Counted from the stretch's first letter, positions 54,101 through 62,419 are shown. The stretch: DNA of 64,000 nucleotides from an uncultured Corynebacterium sp. (GCF_946222305.1 NZ_CAMIHZ010000003.1:1-64000); one strand, 5' to 3'. A program made the numbers and translations. Notes: generated by a model from the letters alone, not told the origin.

Positions 54101-54267
54101 TAAGTAAACTTACGTAGTTCTTTCAGCAAAACCCAAGGTAGACCCTCCGGTGTGACCTCTGACAGGTCCGTCACAATCCGGTGACCTTGCACACGTTCGA
54201 TCCACACCCACAGCTCACCTTGAGGCCTCGCCACAAGGTGGATTTGGTGGCTGTATGTCTCCGCCAA
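51145..54267 (-). CDS. SNF2-family DNA helicase/translocase
   Basis: 1040 residues. An N-terminal accessory region of about 500 residues (SNF2_assoc type) precedes the two RecA domains: motif I AVLADDMGLGKTLQI (about 555), motif II IVADEAQSIKNP (about 664), motif III ALTGTPVENRLADLYSL, and the C-terminal VLSVRAGGTGITLT and DRAYRIGQNRDVTVYKL. The closing IIGAGEGWIANLGDDELAELWRL is typical of the HepA-like bacterial branch. TTG 54267 is the likely start, with AGG about 10 bases upstream. Probably moves along DNA and displaces proteins; first of four same-strand genes with SWIM, Mre11-like and Rad50-like products. Confidence 0.93.
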   Translation of the reverse strand: MAETYSHQIHLVARPQGELWVWIERVQGHRIVTDLSEVTPEGLPWVLLKELRKFTYRHSKDLWLSTPRGRLRRVGVPVAALEPERAVRLLHILCEYVNDTSGVAPGLSSESIYICDLFSFVDALVRSGRVLIGVEMVDDAWFPRWTLAPGEHHQTIAEFDRAAPGVIKKNAPRTPEEDAGPMAQFAEGIAHWIALHYLQRDRHLDGDLKNDFVRALVSGRSAKRVAGSTVAHLNRWRSTALQDTFRLVLILSDPDDTTDSDTDEPTWRLDVGYGLGSSAVKPAVASEVPDSLKKAFQVQFDRAQAVWEPLAESSAAVRTWLQTGMWMPTADLLSGDYARDRLLGMTLSVDQVVDLLGHGVEALRKVGVDVMVPRGWTKVQPSVRAKVIPVGQGPGSGKLGLDQLLDFSIDVALDGHELSAAEQDALLKSASSIVQIGGHYVYLNRSALQRARQWIGTITGDEEEESLIDGPTQVTLRDVLAADALDAGRDETEHALTVEADGWVGRLLSGHTEVAPMRAIDVPSEVVTPLRDHQRRGVNWLGWMSQHGIGAVLADDMGLGKTLQILALVAWEKAQAETSAASEGGGPVRPTLVVSPTSVVEAWKTEAARHVPSLRVLVDHGRVMEDTQFAQSAPEYDLVVTTYGRVQRNVERYREVQWGRIVADEAQSIKNPLAKQTQAVKSLSAEHRLALTGTPVENRLADLYSLLDFVNPGLLGSAAAFQNRVAIPVERYGDEQARQRLRKIVAPFLLRRLKTDVEVGLDLPEKTEIVEKVPLTAEQATLYKAYIDDIEQRLRDRSQDRRGNILGALVRIKQICNHPAHFSSDGSALLDEGKHRSGKIKRAFEILEQAHREDRKALIFTQFPTFGRMLLPELQKMYGQDIPMLHGGISRKKRAEMVREFQLPDDQGPPAMVLSVRAGGTGITLTEASVVVHIDRWWNPAVEDQATDRAYRIGQNRDVTVYKLVAEGTLDERINDIILGKRDLAGGIIGAGEGWIANLGDDELAELWRLRTATEESRGASKAQRNKRSAHTKPQSKGDK

Positions 54268-54385
54268 AATATTTACCTAACTAACAAAATCAGAACCCAT
54301 ATCCACCGACCAACAGTGGCGTTTACTCTACTCCGATAACCTAATGAGTGATCTTGACGTCAACTTAACGAGGAGCTTTCTGACC

Positions 54386-55972
54386 GTGTCAGAACACACA
54401 TGGTTCCTGATAGCTATGGGAGCGTATCTGGTCGCCATGCTCGCGATCGGCCTATTTAGCTTCGGGAAAAACGAAGAATACGAAGACTACATGCTCGGCG
54501 GCCGTGGCCTACACCCCTTCGTCGCCGCCATGTCCGCCGGTGCATCGGATATGTCCGGCTGGCTGCTAATGGGCCTGCCAGGCGCGCTGTACATGGCTGG
54601 TTTCTCCGAGATGTGGATGGCCATTGGCCTGCTCGTCGGTGCCGCCGTTAACTGGAAGATCACCGCACCGCGCTTGCGTTCCTACACCGAGATGGCCAAT
54701 AACTCCATCACGGTGCCAAGTTTCTTCGAGAACCGCTTCCACGATCACACCCGCGTGCTCCGAGTCGCGGCTAGCTTGGTGATTCTGGTCTTCTTCACCT
54801 TTTACGTCGCTTCCGGCATGGTCGCCGGCGGTAAATACTTCCAGTCCACCTTCGAGTCCGGTTACCTCACCGGCATCCTCATCATCGCTAGTGTGACCGT
54901 GGTCTACACCTTCGTCGGTGGCTTCCTGGCGGTATCCCTGACCGATACCGTCCAGGGCGTGATCATGTTCATCTCGTTGCTGCTGGTGCCCGTCATGGCT
55001 CTGATCACGATGGACGATCCCGGCGCGATCTTCTCTTACCAGCTGGAAAACGCCTACGGTTTGGGCTCGATCGATCCGAACAAGCACTGGTTCTCCCTGT
55101 TCACTGGTGTTTCCTTCGTCACCATCATCTCCAACCTGGCATGGGGCTTGGGTTACTTCGGCCAGCCCCACATCATCGTGCGCTTCATGGCGCTGCGTAA
55201 GACCTCGGACGCCCGCTCCGGCATGGTCTACGGTGTCGGCTGGATGTTCCTGTGCATGGTTGGCGCTGTTTTCGTGGCAATCATTGGCCCAGCTTTCTTC
55301 GGCATGGATCCCAATATCGCCATCACGGACCAGTCCAGCTTCGAAACCATCTTCTTGGACATGGGTCGCATCCTGTTCCACCCACTGATCGCCGGTCTGG
55401 TTCTGACCGCGGTTTTGGCGGCAATCATGTCCACCATTTCTTCTCAGCTGCTGGTGGTTTCCTCCGCACTGATCGAAGACATTTACAAGGGTCTGATCAA
55501 CAAGACGGCTTCCGACAATAAGCTGAAGATGCTTTCCCGAATCTCCGTGGTTGTTGTCGCACTGATCGCCTTCGTCTTGGCTCGCGATCCCGATTCCGCC
55601 GTGCTGAAGCTCGTTGAGTTCGCATGGGCTGGCTTCGGCGCATCCTTCGGCCCTGTTGTCTTGGGTGCCCTTTACTGGCGTCGCCTGAATGCTCCTGGCG
55701 CGGCCGCCGGCATGGTCGCTGGCGCCGTCGTGGCCTTCATCTGGGGCGGCTTGCCGGCATTCGGAGTTATCGAGAAGCCTTTCGATCTCTACGAGATGAT
55801 CCCGGGTGTCTTGGCCAATGTCATCGTAATGGTCATCGTCACAAACATGACCAAGCCACCAAGCAAGGAAGTCACGGATACTTTCGATGCCGTGACCAAG
55901 CTGACCAAGGTTGCCGAGCGCAATCCTGATCAGGACATCGAAAGCGCTGCTGGCGCTATCTCCACCAAGTAA
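54386..55972 (+). CDS. putP: Sodium/proline symporter PutP
   Basis: Sodium-coupled proline uptake (SSS family). I prefer GTG 54386 (528 residues, SEHTWFLIAMGAYLV) because AGGAG lies 10 bases upstream; ATG 54344 would give 542 residues. About thirteen membrane helices. Sodium and proline site elements are visible: GAGASDMSGWLLMGLPG, WMAIGLLVGAAVNW, TVVYTFVGGFLAVSLTDTVQG and the STISSQLLVVSSALIEDIY region. Useful for osmoprotection or proline catabolism; no putA nearby. Confidence 0.93.
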   Translation: MSEHTWFLIAMGAYLVAMLAIGLFSFGKNEEYEDYMLGGRGLHPFVAAMSAGASDMSGWLLMGLPGALYMAGFSEMWMAIGLLVGAAVNWKITAPRLRSYTEMANNSITVPSFFENRFHDHTRVLRVAASLVILVFFTFYVASGMVAGGKYFQSTFESGYLTGILIIASVTVVYTFVGGFLAVSLTDTVQGVIMFISLLLVPVMALITMDDPGAIFSYQLENAYGLGSIDPNKHWFSLFTGVSFVTIISNLAWGLGYFGQPHIIVRFMALRKTSDARSGMVYGVGWMFLCMVGAVFVAIIGPAFFGMDPNIAITDQSSFETIFLDMGRILFHPLIAGLVLTAVLAAIMSTISSQLLVVSSALIEDIYKGLINKTASDNKLKMLSRISVVVVALIAFVLARDPDSAVLKLVEFAWAGFGASFGPVVLGALYWRRLNAPGAAAGMVAGAVVAFIWGGLPAFGVIEKPFDLYEMIPGVLANVIVMVIVTNMTKPPSKEVTDTFDAVTKLTKVAERNPDQDIESAAGAISTK

Positions 55973-55985
55973 CTCGCCCAGCGTA

Positions 55986-56031
55986 AATTCATGGTGCGTC
56001 CGGTCACCCTGTGCATCCGGTCACCTGAATT
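55986..56031 (+). repeat. 17-base tandem repeat within a hairpin after putP
   Basis: GTGCGTCCGGTCACCCT (55994) is followed at once by GTGCATCCGGTCACCTG (56011). The pair is framed by AATTCA...GGTG and CACC...TGAATT, which can form a stem. It may end the putP transcript, though the T-run is poor. Confidence 0.5.
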
Positions 56032-56067
56032 CTGAACCTTTCACGGGCCATCGCAGTCTTATTGACC

Positions 56068-56793
56068 ATGCGGTGGCCTTCTCCTTTTCCCGAGTTTCCA
56101 CGTGCGCGGTGGTCTGTATGGCTGCGACGGCGCCCGCGAGCGCAGCTCGTGCTGTGCGCCATTCTGGCCTTGTTAGTCGGGTTGGCTGTTCCTTTGCCCG
56201 CGCACTTTTCCCCAAAGCCTCCGCCCGCCGACCAGCAGGCATTAGCCACAGCGTTGAACCAGATCCGCACGATTGAATTTCGACCGCGCATACTGGGTTA
56301 TTCCCGACAGCGCTTCGGTCAGGGGTGGGGTTCACACGCGACATCCGATGGTCGCTACTGCACCACTCGGCAGTTGCTGGTTCAGGCTGCCTTTTCCACC
56401 GACGCCTCCACGGACTCCCCCAGTCCGATGGAATGCGGGATTCGGGAGCAGCGGGGCGTCGGACCAAAAGACCCCTACACCGGCGAAGAGATGAGCGCTA
56501 ACCACGTCGATGTTGACCACATTGTGCCCCTGAGTGCCGCGTGGGATCTGGGGGCTTATGGATGGGATGAGCCTAAACGGCTGCGTTTTGCCAACGACAT
56601 GCGCTGGAACCTGGTGGTCGTGGATTCCACTGTGAATCGCGATAAGTCTGATTCCACGTTGAGTGACTGGATGCCTCCTGCCGCCTCCGCCCGCTGCCCG
56701 TACGCGGCGAGGTTTGTCGCGGTGGTAGCTCGATACGGGTTGTCGCTTCCTGAGTCCGACGCCAAAGTTGCACGCCAGGCCTGCGGTCTTTAG
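56068..56793 (+). CDS. Membrane-anchored or secreted HNH endonuclease-family protein (GmrSD C-terminal/DUF1524-like)
   Basis: 241 residues from ATG 56068. A basic cytoplasmic start and one hydrophobic helix (AQLVLCAILALLVGLAVPLP, about 27-46) place the rest outside the membrane. The HNH-type core is NHVDVDHIVPLSAAWDLGA (about 154-172) with the downstream asparagine in FANDMRWNLVVVDSTVNRDKSD. Four cysteines (about 98, 124, 211 and 239) could form disulfides, in keeping with export. Likely degrades extracellular nucleic acid; immunity to it is given by location. No strong ribosome binding site. Confidence 0.82.
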   Translation: MRWPSPFPEFPRARWSVWLRRRPRAQLVLCAILALLVGLAVPLPAHFSPKPPPADQQALATALNQIRTIEFRPRILGYSRQRFGQGWGSHATSDGRYCTTRQLLVQAAFSTDASTDSPSPMECGIREQRGVGPKDPYTGEEMSANHVDVDHIVPLSAAWDLGAYGWDEPKRLRFANDMRWNLVVVDSTVNRDKSDSTLSDWMPPAASARCPYAARFVAVVARYGLSLPESDAKVARQACGL

Positions 56794-56936
56794 TGGGGTG
56801 ATCAATGCTTGTGGGCCACCGTGCACTGGCGGATGCTAGTTGATCCGAGTGTGGACCAAGGGGCCAGAAGCGGTTGACAAGGTTGCGAGGCCGCCTCGCT
56901 ATGACTTGTTCCAATAAATCTGGTTGAGTAGTAGAT

Positions 56937-57422
56937 ATGAACACAATAATTGTTGCACTCCACGTTTTGACCGCTGTACTGCTCATCGGTCCGGTTGCCG
57001 TAGCTACGTCGGCGTACGCTCCTGCGTTTCGCAAGGCTGCATCCGGCGACGAAAGCGCTAAGGGTGCGTTGCGTTTCATCTTCCGCCAGACCCGCACGTA
57101 CGGCCTAGCTTCGCTCATCGTTCCCGCCTTGGGACTCGTGGCGTTCCTGACCAGCGCTGCAGCTCGTGAGAACTACGCCTTCCACGCCGCCGTCCTCTTG
57201 GCCGTGATCGCATGGGGTTTCCTGCTGGCCGTCGTTATCCCAACCCAGCGCAAGGGGCTCATCAAGTTGGGAGCATTGGAGCCTTCCGATAACCCAGCCT
57301 CTGACAAGGAAACAGCTGCGGTGAGCAAGCTTGGCACAGACAAGATCCCAGGCAAGGCGGCGATGTTCGGCGGAATCTTCAACCTGCTGTGGATCATCAC
57401 CGCGATCCTGATGTTCGTCTAG
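56937..57422 (+). CDS. Small integral membrane protein (DUF2269-like)
   Basis: 161 residues and four membrane helices: IIVALHVLTAVLLIGPVAVATS, GLASLIVPALGLVAFL, AFHAAVLLAVIAWGFLLAVVI and AMFGGIFNLLWIITAILMFV. The first helix with LHVLTAVLLIGP resembles DUF2269/CopD-like proteins. A polar cytoplasmic loop lies at about 108-138. Function unknown. The spacer before it (56794-56936) has a TTGACA at about 56874 without a well-spaced -10. Confidence 0.75.
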   Translation: MNTIIVALHVLTAVLLIGPVAVATSAYAPAFRKAASGDESAKGALRFIFRQTRTYGLASLIVPALGLVAFLTSAAARENYAFHAAVLLAVIAWGFLLAVVIPTQRKGLIKLGALEPSDNPASDKETAAVSKLGTDKIPGKAAMFGGIFNLLWIITAILMFV

Positions 57423-57452
57423 CATTGAAAACCTGCGTGGCGTCAGGCATCT

Positions 57453-57474
57453 AGGGGCGTGATGCTGCGCCCCT
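57453..57474. terminator. Weak hairpin between the small membrane protein and deaD
   Basis: AGGGGCG and CGCCCCT around an eight-base loop, followed by CCATCGTTTT. It lies 30 bases after the stop of the plus-strand gene. The rest of the 57423-57640 spacer shows nothing recognisable. Confidence 0.4.
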
Positions 57475-57640
57475 CCATCGTTTTAAGCTCAGACGTGAAC
57501 ATTCATAGCATTCGCGGTTGAGGCATACCTAGTCAAGACGACAAGCAGCCCGGGTGGCTGGCTACGTGCCCGCCGCCACTCTCCATCGCGCGGTGCCCGC
57601 CACCGGTTTTAACCGCGAGGTGCCCGCCGCCCGCTGTGAT

Positions 57641-60037
57641 CTAGCGGCGTCCGCGGAAGCGATCGCCGTGGCCTCCACGGTTACCGCGGCCACCGCGATC
57701 ATCGCGATCAAAGCCACCGCGGCCGCCACGCCCACTACGGTTGTCGCGATCGAAGCCACCGCGACCACCACGCCCACCACGGTCATCATCGTCGCCATCC
57801 CACTTCCGCTTTCCACGGAAATCATCGCGACCACGATCCCCACGTCCTCCGCGGTCATCACGGAATCGGTCGCCACGATCCCCTCGGCCACCGCGACCAC
57901 GACGGTTGTCGCGATCGAAACCACCGCGACCACCGCGATCTCCGCGACCGCCCCGTCCACGGTCATCGCGATGACGGTGGCTTGCCGGACGGCCAGCCGG
58001 AGCACCTGGATCGGGCTCAATGTTGATGAGCTGACCCGAAACGCGCGTCTTGTCTAGCTGCTCAAATACCTCTCGCGGCAAATCCGCTGGCAGCTCGATC
58101 AAGGAGTGCTCCGCGAAGATGCTGATGCGCCCGAAGTCACGAGAATTAAGGCCACCTTCGTTGGCGATTGCGCCCACGATCGCGCCTGGGCGCACGCGCT
58201 GACGGTGACCAACAGACAGGCGGTACACAGCCAACTCGTTGCCGTTGCGGTCCGTGACGCGGGGAGCTTCCTTATTGAAGCGCTCCTCGAAGCTGCGGTA
58301 GCTGCCACCACCCGTGCGCCCCTCATCGCCGTAGCGATCCTCACGGCGACGGCGAGCAGGACGCTCGTCCTTCGGCATCTCCTTCATGAGGAAATCCTCA
58401 CCGGCCTGGATCTGCGCTGCCAAAGCAGCCGCGATGTCCTCCATCGGGGTTTCCGTAGACGTCGCAAACTCCGTTACCAGGTCGCGGAAAACGGAAATCT
58501 GAGGGTCTCCCAAGCTGTCCTGCAACGCCTCGCGGAACTTGTCCTTACGAGCGTCGTTCACCGCGTCCACGGAAGGCAGTTCGATCTCGTTCAGTGTGGA
58601 CTTCGTGGCCCGCTCGATGGCCTTGAGCAAGCGCCGCTCGCGGGGCGTCACAAACAAAATAGCGCGGCCCGAGCGACCGGCACGGCCGGTACGACCAATG
58701 CGGTGTACGTAGCTTTCCGTGTCGTGAGGAATGTCGTAGTTGAACACGTGGGTAATGCGATCAACATCCAAACCACGCGCGGCAACGTCGGTCGCCACGA
58801 GAATGTCGAGTCGGCCATCCTTGAGCTGGTCCACGGTCCGTTCACGCTGGGCCTGGGCGATATCGCCGTTAATGGCAGCAGCATTGAATCCGCGGGCACG
58901 CAGACGTTCGGCCAACTCTTCAGTCTCGTTCTTGGTGCGAACGAACATGATCATGGCCTCGAATTCGGTGACCTCGAGGATGCGGGTCAAAGCGTCAAGC
59001 TTGTTGCGGTGGTTGACGAACAGGTAATCCTGTTCGATGTTCTCGCTAGTGCGCTGGGTGGACTTGACCGTGATTTCCTGCGGATTATTCAGGTACTGCT
59101 TCGACAAACGACGGATGCCCGCGGGCATCGTCGCCGAAAACAGTGCGACCTGCTTATCCTCAGGGGTGTCCTCCAGGATGCGCTCGACGTCTTCCTGGAA
59201 GCCCATGTTGAGCATCTCGTCGGCCTCATCGAGCACCATGAATTGCAGTTCGGAGATGTCGAGACTGCCCTTGTTGAGGTGATCGATGACACGACCTGGC
59301 GTTCCCACGACAATATGCGCACCGCGGCGAAGGCCCGAAAGCTGAATGCCATACGCCTGACCACCGTAGATTGGCAGCACATGGATTCCGCCGAGGTGAG
59401 TCGCGAAAGACTCGAAGCTCTCCGCCACCTGCAGCGCCAACTCACGGGTAGGAGCCAAAACCAGCGCCTGCGGATGGCGCTTGGATGGATCAATCTGCGC
59501 CAGAATTGGGAGGGCAAAAGCCGCCGTCTTACCAGTGCCCGTCTGTGCCAGGCCGACGACGTCACTGCCGTCCATGAGGACGGGAATGGTCTGCTCCTGG
59601 ATTGGAGAAGGAGCTTCGAAACCTACCTTCTTGACAGCCGCCAGCACCTCGCCGGTCAGCCCCAAGTTGTCGAAGGACGGCCCTTCGTTGCGCTCGACAG
59701 ATTCGCTTTCTGGAGAGGTTTCTTCAGCAGCGACTTCTTCTGAGGAGAGCTCGTCCCCCTGCTGCTCTTCGAATCGCTTGTTGTCTACGTTAGCGGCCGA
59801 TTCATCCACTGGTTCCCCGTGGTTCTGTTGGCCGGAATTTACATCTTGTTCTTGTTCTTGCACGTTCTCGGCCTTCTCAGAATCCACTGCCACACCAGTC
59901 GCGTCGGGTTCAACACCCAATACATCAGACACATCTAGAGGAGCATTTCCCGCCCCTGCACGCAGTTCTTCCTGAGATACCGACTCGTCCGTAACCGGCT
60001 TTTGCACGCCGCCGGTGACGTTTTCAGTATCACTCAT
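57641..60037 (-). CDS. deaD: DEAD-box RNA helicase (DeaD/CsdA type) with long RGG tail
   Basis: 798 residues from ATG 60037 (MSDTENVTGG), supported by TAAGGT 8 bases upstream; an open frame to 60382 is not protein-like. An acidic disordered N-terminus (1-130) precedes the helicase core: Q motif FEAPSPIQEQTIP, GLAQTGTGKTAAF, APTRELALQ, VLDEADEML, LFSATMP, ATDVAARGLDV and VHRIGRTGRAG. A DbpA-type RNA-binding domain follows (YRLSVGHRQRVRPGAIVGAIANEGG), then about 115 residues of RGG/DRGGRG repeats. Unwinds structured RNA in ribosome assembly, decay or cold growth. Confidence 0.95.
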   Translation of the reverse strand: MSDTENVTGGVQKPVTDESVSQEELRAGAGNAPLDVSDVLGVEPDATGVAVDSEKAENVQEQEQDVNSGQQNHGEPVDESAANVDNKRFEEQQGDELSSEEVAAEETSPESESVERNEGPSFDNLGLTGEVLAAVKKVGFEAPSPIQEQTIPVLMDGSDVVGLAQTGTGKTAAFALPILAQIDPSKRHPQALVLAPTRELALQVAESFESFATHLGGIHVLPIYGGQAYGIQLSGLRRGAHIVVGTPGRVIDHLNKGSLDISELQFMVLDEADEMLNMGFQEDVERILEDTPEDKQVALFSATMPAGIRRLSKQYLNNPQEITVKSTQRTSENIEQDYLFVNHRNKLDALTRILEVTEFEAMIMFVRTKNETEELAERLRARGFNAAAINGDIAQAQRERTVDQLKDGRLDILVATDVAARGLDVDRITHVFNYDIPHDTESYVHRIGRTGRAGRSGRAILFVTPRERRLLKAIERATKSTLNEIELPSVDAVNDARKDKFREALQDSLGDPQISVFRDLVTEFATSTETPMEDIAAALAAQIQAGEDFLMKEMPKDERPARRRREDRYGDEGRTGGGSYRSFEERFNKEAPRVTDRNGNELAVYRLSVGHRQRVRPGAIVGAIANEGGLNSRDFGRISIFAEHSLIELPADLPREVFEQLDKTRVSGQLINIEPDPGAPAGRPASHRHRDDRGRGGRGDRGGRGGFDRDNRRGRGGRGDRGDRFRDDRGGRGDRGRDDFRGKRKWDGDDDDRGGRGGRGGFDRDNRSGRGGRGGFDRDDRGGRGNRGGHGDRFRGRR

Positions 60038-60045
60038 TGGTGACA

Positions 60046-60051
60046 ACCTTA
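60046..60051 (-). promoter_or_regulatory. -10 hexamer TAAGGT of deaD (leaderless)
   Basis: TAAGGT on the minus strand ends 8 bases before ATG 60037. AAGG could alternatively act as a binding site. Confidence 0.5.
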
Positions 60052-60177
60052 CGCGCACATGCCGAATTAAGCGATTCCTGCGGTTTTTGGGGCAATAATC
60101 GACCTCAGAAGCATTCCTTGCTGGCGAGGGTTTGACGGCTCTAAAGCCCTCCAACCTCAGAGGTCTTCCGTGGAAAA

Positions 60178-61485
60178 CTACTTGCCTTCGACCTTCAGCA
60201 AATTTCTCGCAGCCAATTGACCGCTTCGCACCGCGCCGTCCAAAGTGGGGGTGGCGTGGTGTGTACCAGCGAGGAAGATCCTCTGTTGAATATCTTGGCG
60301 CACCTGGCTGTCTTTGATCGCGTGGGTAGGCGCAATAATCGGCTTCGAATTCGGGTGATCCTGTCGCTTCACTAGTTCCCACTTGCTGGAATCCACACTG
60401 AAAAGCACACCGAGATCATCCTGCACCTTTCGATCACTGGGCAGCGGTTCCGAAGAATGGACGACATTGCACGCTACGAGGTGGCGGTCCGGGGCGTAGC
60501 TCGGTGCAGCTGCAGTTAGTTCTGCAGCGCCAGCGATCGGAGTTTTTCCCGTCCCATCAACGGTGAACAGTGGGCGCTGAGAGACCGGCTCGTCGGAAAT
60601 GAACCACCAACTCGAGATGCCTACAACCCTAGGCATTGGAGTCCTCACCAACCGGTGTTCATCCTTGGGCCGCACCGCCAGCACCGCCCGCTCGTATTCC
60701 TCGATTCGAAGTTCATCCGTCACGGCGTCGCGAATATGCAATTTCACTCCGCCGGCTGCCCCCTCGTTAATTTCGATGGATTCGATCGGTGAATTCATCT
60801 CAAATCGGCAGCCCGGGATACGCGCCATTGTTGCGGAAATCTCGCCCATTCCATTTTCTGGAACTGCCAAATTACCGCGCATCAGAGACATCAAAAGCCA
60901 TTTTGCAAAAGTGGCGCTAGACTCGCCTTCTTTGTCGTAGAGAAAAGCTTCAACAAGAGGATCCAATGCGACCTTGCGAAGCGAACGTTTTACCCCGCTT
61001 TGACTGAGTGAGTCCGCCACTTCGGTATCCCGCAATTTCTGATTCTTGCGCAAGTTACGCATCTCAAGACTCGACCGGTGAGGCACTTCCCGGCTAATCC
61101 AACGTTGCAGACCCAGCAGGTCACGTAGCGAAAATGCGGAATCGAATGACGAACGCAAAAACGCCGGTATAAGCGCCGGGGCGCGCACGGGATCCATAAT
61201 CAAAGCCAGCCCCTGGTCCGTCATAGTTTGAAATCCAGGCTGGAATGTTTTGATTCCCAGGGCGGAATACTCACCAGGTCGCAGAATTTCTTTCAGCGCC
61301 GGGTACCAAGAATTAAAAAGCTGGAATCCGTGGTCGATCGTGACATCATCAATCCGCTCGGATTGCACATGGCCGCCCAGCGTGTCCCTCGCCTCGATTA
61401 CCACGCACCGCTTGCCGGCATTACGTAGCGTTCGCGCCGCAGCTAGGCCAGCAATTCCCCCACCGATAACAGCAATTTCACTCAT
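60178..61485 (-). CDS. FAD-dependent amine-oxidase-fold oxidoreductase
   Basis: 435 residues from ATG 61485 with GGTAG upstream; a frame to 61581 adds an unconserved head. The FAD-binding dinucleotide fold opens the protein (IAVIGGGIAGLAAARTLRNAGKRCVVIEARDTLGGH) and the second FAD element closes it (IFLAGTHHATPTLDGAVRSGQLAARNLL). Between them is a substrate domain with DHGFQLFNSWYPAL. This pattern fits phytoene-desaturase/protoporphyrinogen-oxidase relatives found in actinobacteria. No carotenoid or haem gene adjoins, so the substrate is unknown. Confidence 0.85.
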   Translation of the reverse strand: MSEIAVIGGGIAGLAAARTLRNAGKRCVVIEARDTLGGHVQSERIDDVTIDHGFQLFNSWYPALKEILRPGEYSALGIKTFQPGFQTMTDQGLALIMDPVRAPALIPAFLRSSFDSAFSLRDLLGLQRWISREVPHRSSLEMRNLRKNQKLRDTEVADSLSQSGVKRSLRKVALDPLVEAFLYDKEGESSATFAKWLLMSLMRGNLAVPENGMGEISATMARIPGCRFEMNSPIESIEINEGAAGGVKLHIRDAVTDELRIEEYERAVLAVRPKDEHRLVRTPMPRVVGISSWWFISDEPVSQRPLFTVDGTGKTPIAGAAELTAAAPSYAPDRHLVACNVVHSSEPLPSDRKVQDDLGVLFSVDSSKWELVKRQDHPNSKPIIAPTHAIKDSQVRQDIQQRIFLAGTHHATPTLDGAVRSGQLAARNLLKVEGK

Positions 61486-61800
61486 ATCGACTACCCGTTG
61501 CGCGCCTTTCACTACACCTTTACGATCGACTCCCCGTGGAGCTCCGCGATCATTCCCCCATGGTATCGAACACGCCCCCACCTCGCGTCATCACCTCTAC
61601 TACCTCACCTTATGGAATGTATGTTCGATTTTTATTGACGCCGCATTCTTCCTGTCTGAGGTCACCCCTAGGCTCACACCCAAACCGAAAACGACACACT
61701 ACATGGATCAACCCCCAAGGGCTACCCGCTTGAGGAACAGTCTTTGAGAGGCAGCACCCAAGCGAGGGGTTACCACCATAAAGGAGATGTGAGCAACACC
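61486..61800. other. 315-base divergent spacer, no gene seen
   Basis: Relatively AT-rich. It holds the promoters of the FAD oxidoreductase and of the downstream plus-strand gene. A TTGACG lies at about 61636 and AAGGAG at 61781-61786; I see no well-spaced -10 and no repeat. Confidence 0.4.
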
Positions 61801-62364
61801 ATGAAATCGAACGCATCACTTAAAACCACCACTCCCCTAGTCCCAGCCCGCTCTACTGAACTCGCAGCAGCACGCGTACTAGGTTTCCTTCGGCATCCAC
61901 GCAGCCTCGTGCGCATCAATCCCACCTGGGCTGCCCCTGAGGTCACATTGGACGCGCCTGAAACCAAACACGGAAATCCCTCAATAGGGACAGTCGTGAA
62001 AGCCTATAAGCGACGGGTCTCACCCACCGCGTGGCGTCGAATAACAGGTGAAAACCCACCGACCGGTGATCTATCGGTGGGGCATGGTCGATCGCTGCGC
62101 GCACCAGAGTTATTTGTGGTCACCCTGCATGCAAATGTCAACGGGGAGCCAGCGGAGGTCGACCGAATGGTGCGGAATTCGACCTCAACGATCCATTCAC
62201 TTTTCCGACTCATCGTGGAGAACGCGCCCCACGATGTGGCCAAGGTTGCGGAAGCCCAGCAAGACGGGTCACGCTCATGGACGTGGCACGCGCTACTCAC
62301 CGGCAACGATATCCGTCGGCGCAGCTTGGAACTAACCTCATCCCCGCAGCATCGAGCGGCTTAA
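61801..62364 (+). CDS. Conserved-looking protein of unknown function
   Basis: 187 residues from ATG 61801; AAGGAG lies 14 bases upstream, rather far, and GTG 61789 is an alternative in frame. The N-terminal half is basic with prolines and tryptophans (LGFLRHPRSLVRINPTWAAPEVTL, SPTAWRRITG). The C-terminal half looks like a folded alpha/beta domain (ELFVVTLHANVNGEPAEVDRMVRNSTSTIHSLFRLIVENAPHDVAKVA). No signal peptide or membrane helix. I do not recognise it. Codon use looks normal for the window. Confidence 0.65.
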   Translation: MKSNASLKTTTPLVPARSTELAAARVLGFLRHPRSLVRINPTWAAPEVTLDAPETKHGNPSIGTVVKAYKRRVSPTAWRRITGENPPTGDLSVGHGRSLRAPELFVVTLHANVNGEPAEVDRMVRNSTSTIHSLFRLIVENAPHDVAKVAEAQQDGSRSWTWHALLTGNDIRRRSLELTSSPQHRAA

Positions 62365-62419
62365 TTCCGCAGCAACGCGCGACCTAGATCTGTAACATCG
62401 GGCAGCCTAAAAGAAGGTT

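Noticed and set aside
57554..58057. Repetitive DNA that might be taken for a CRISPR or satellite array
   Set aside because: The repeats encode the RGG tail of deaD in frame, vary in length, and have no unique spacers.
58106..59743. 545-codon plus-strand frame
   Set aside because: Antisense to the DEAD-box helicase core.
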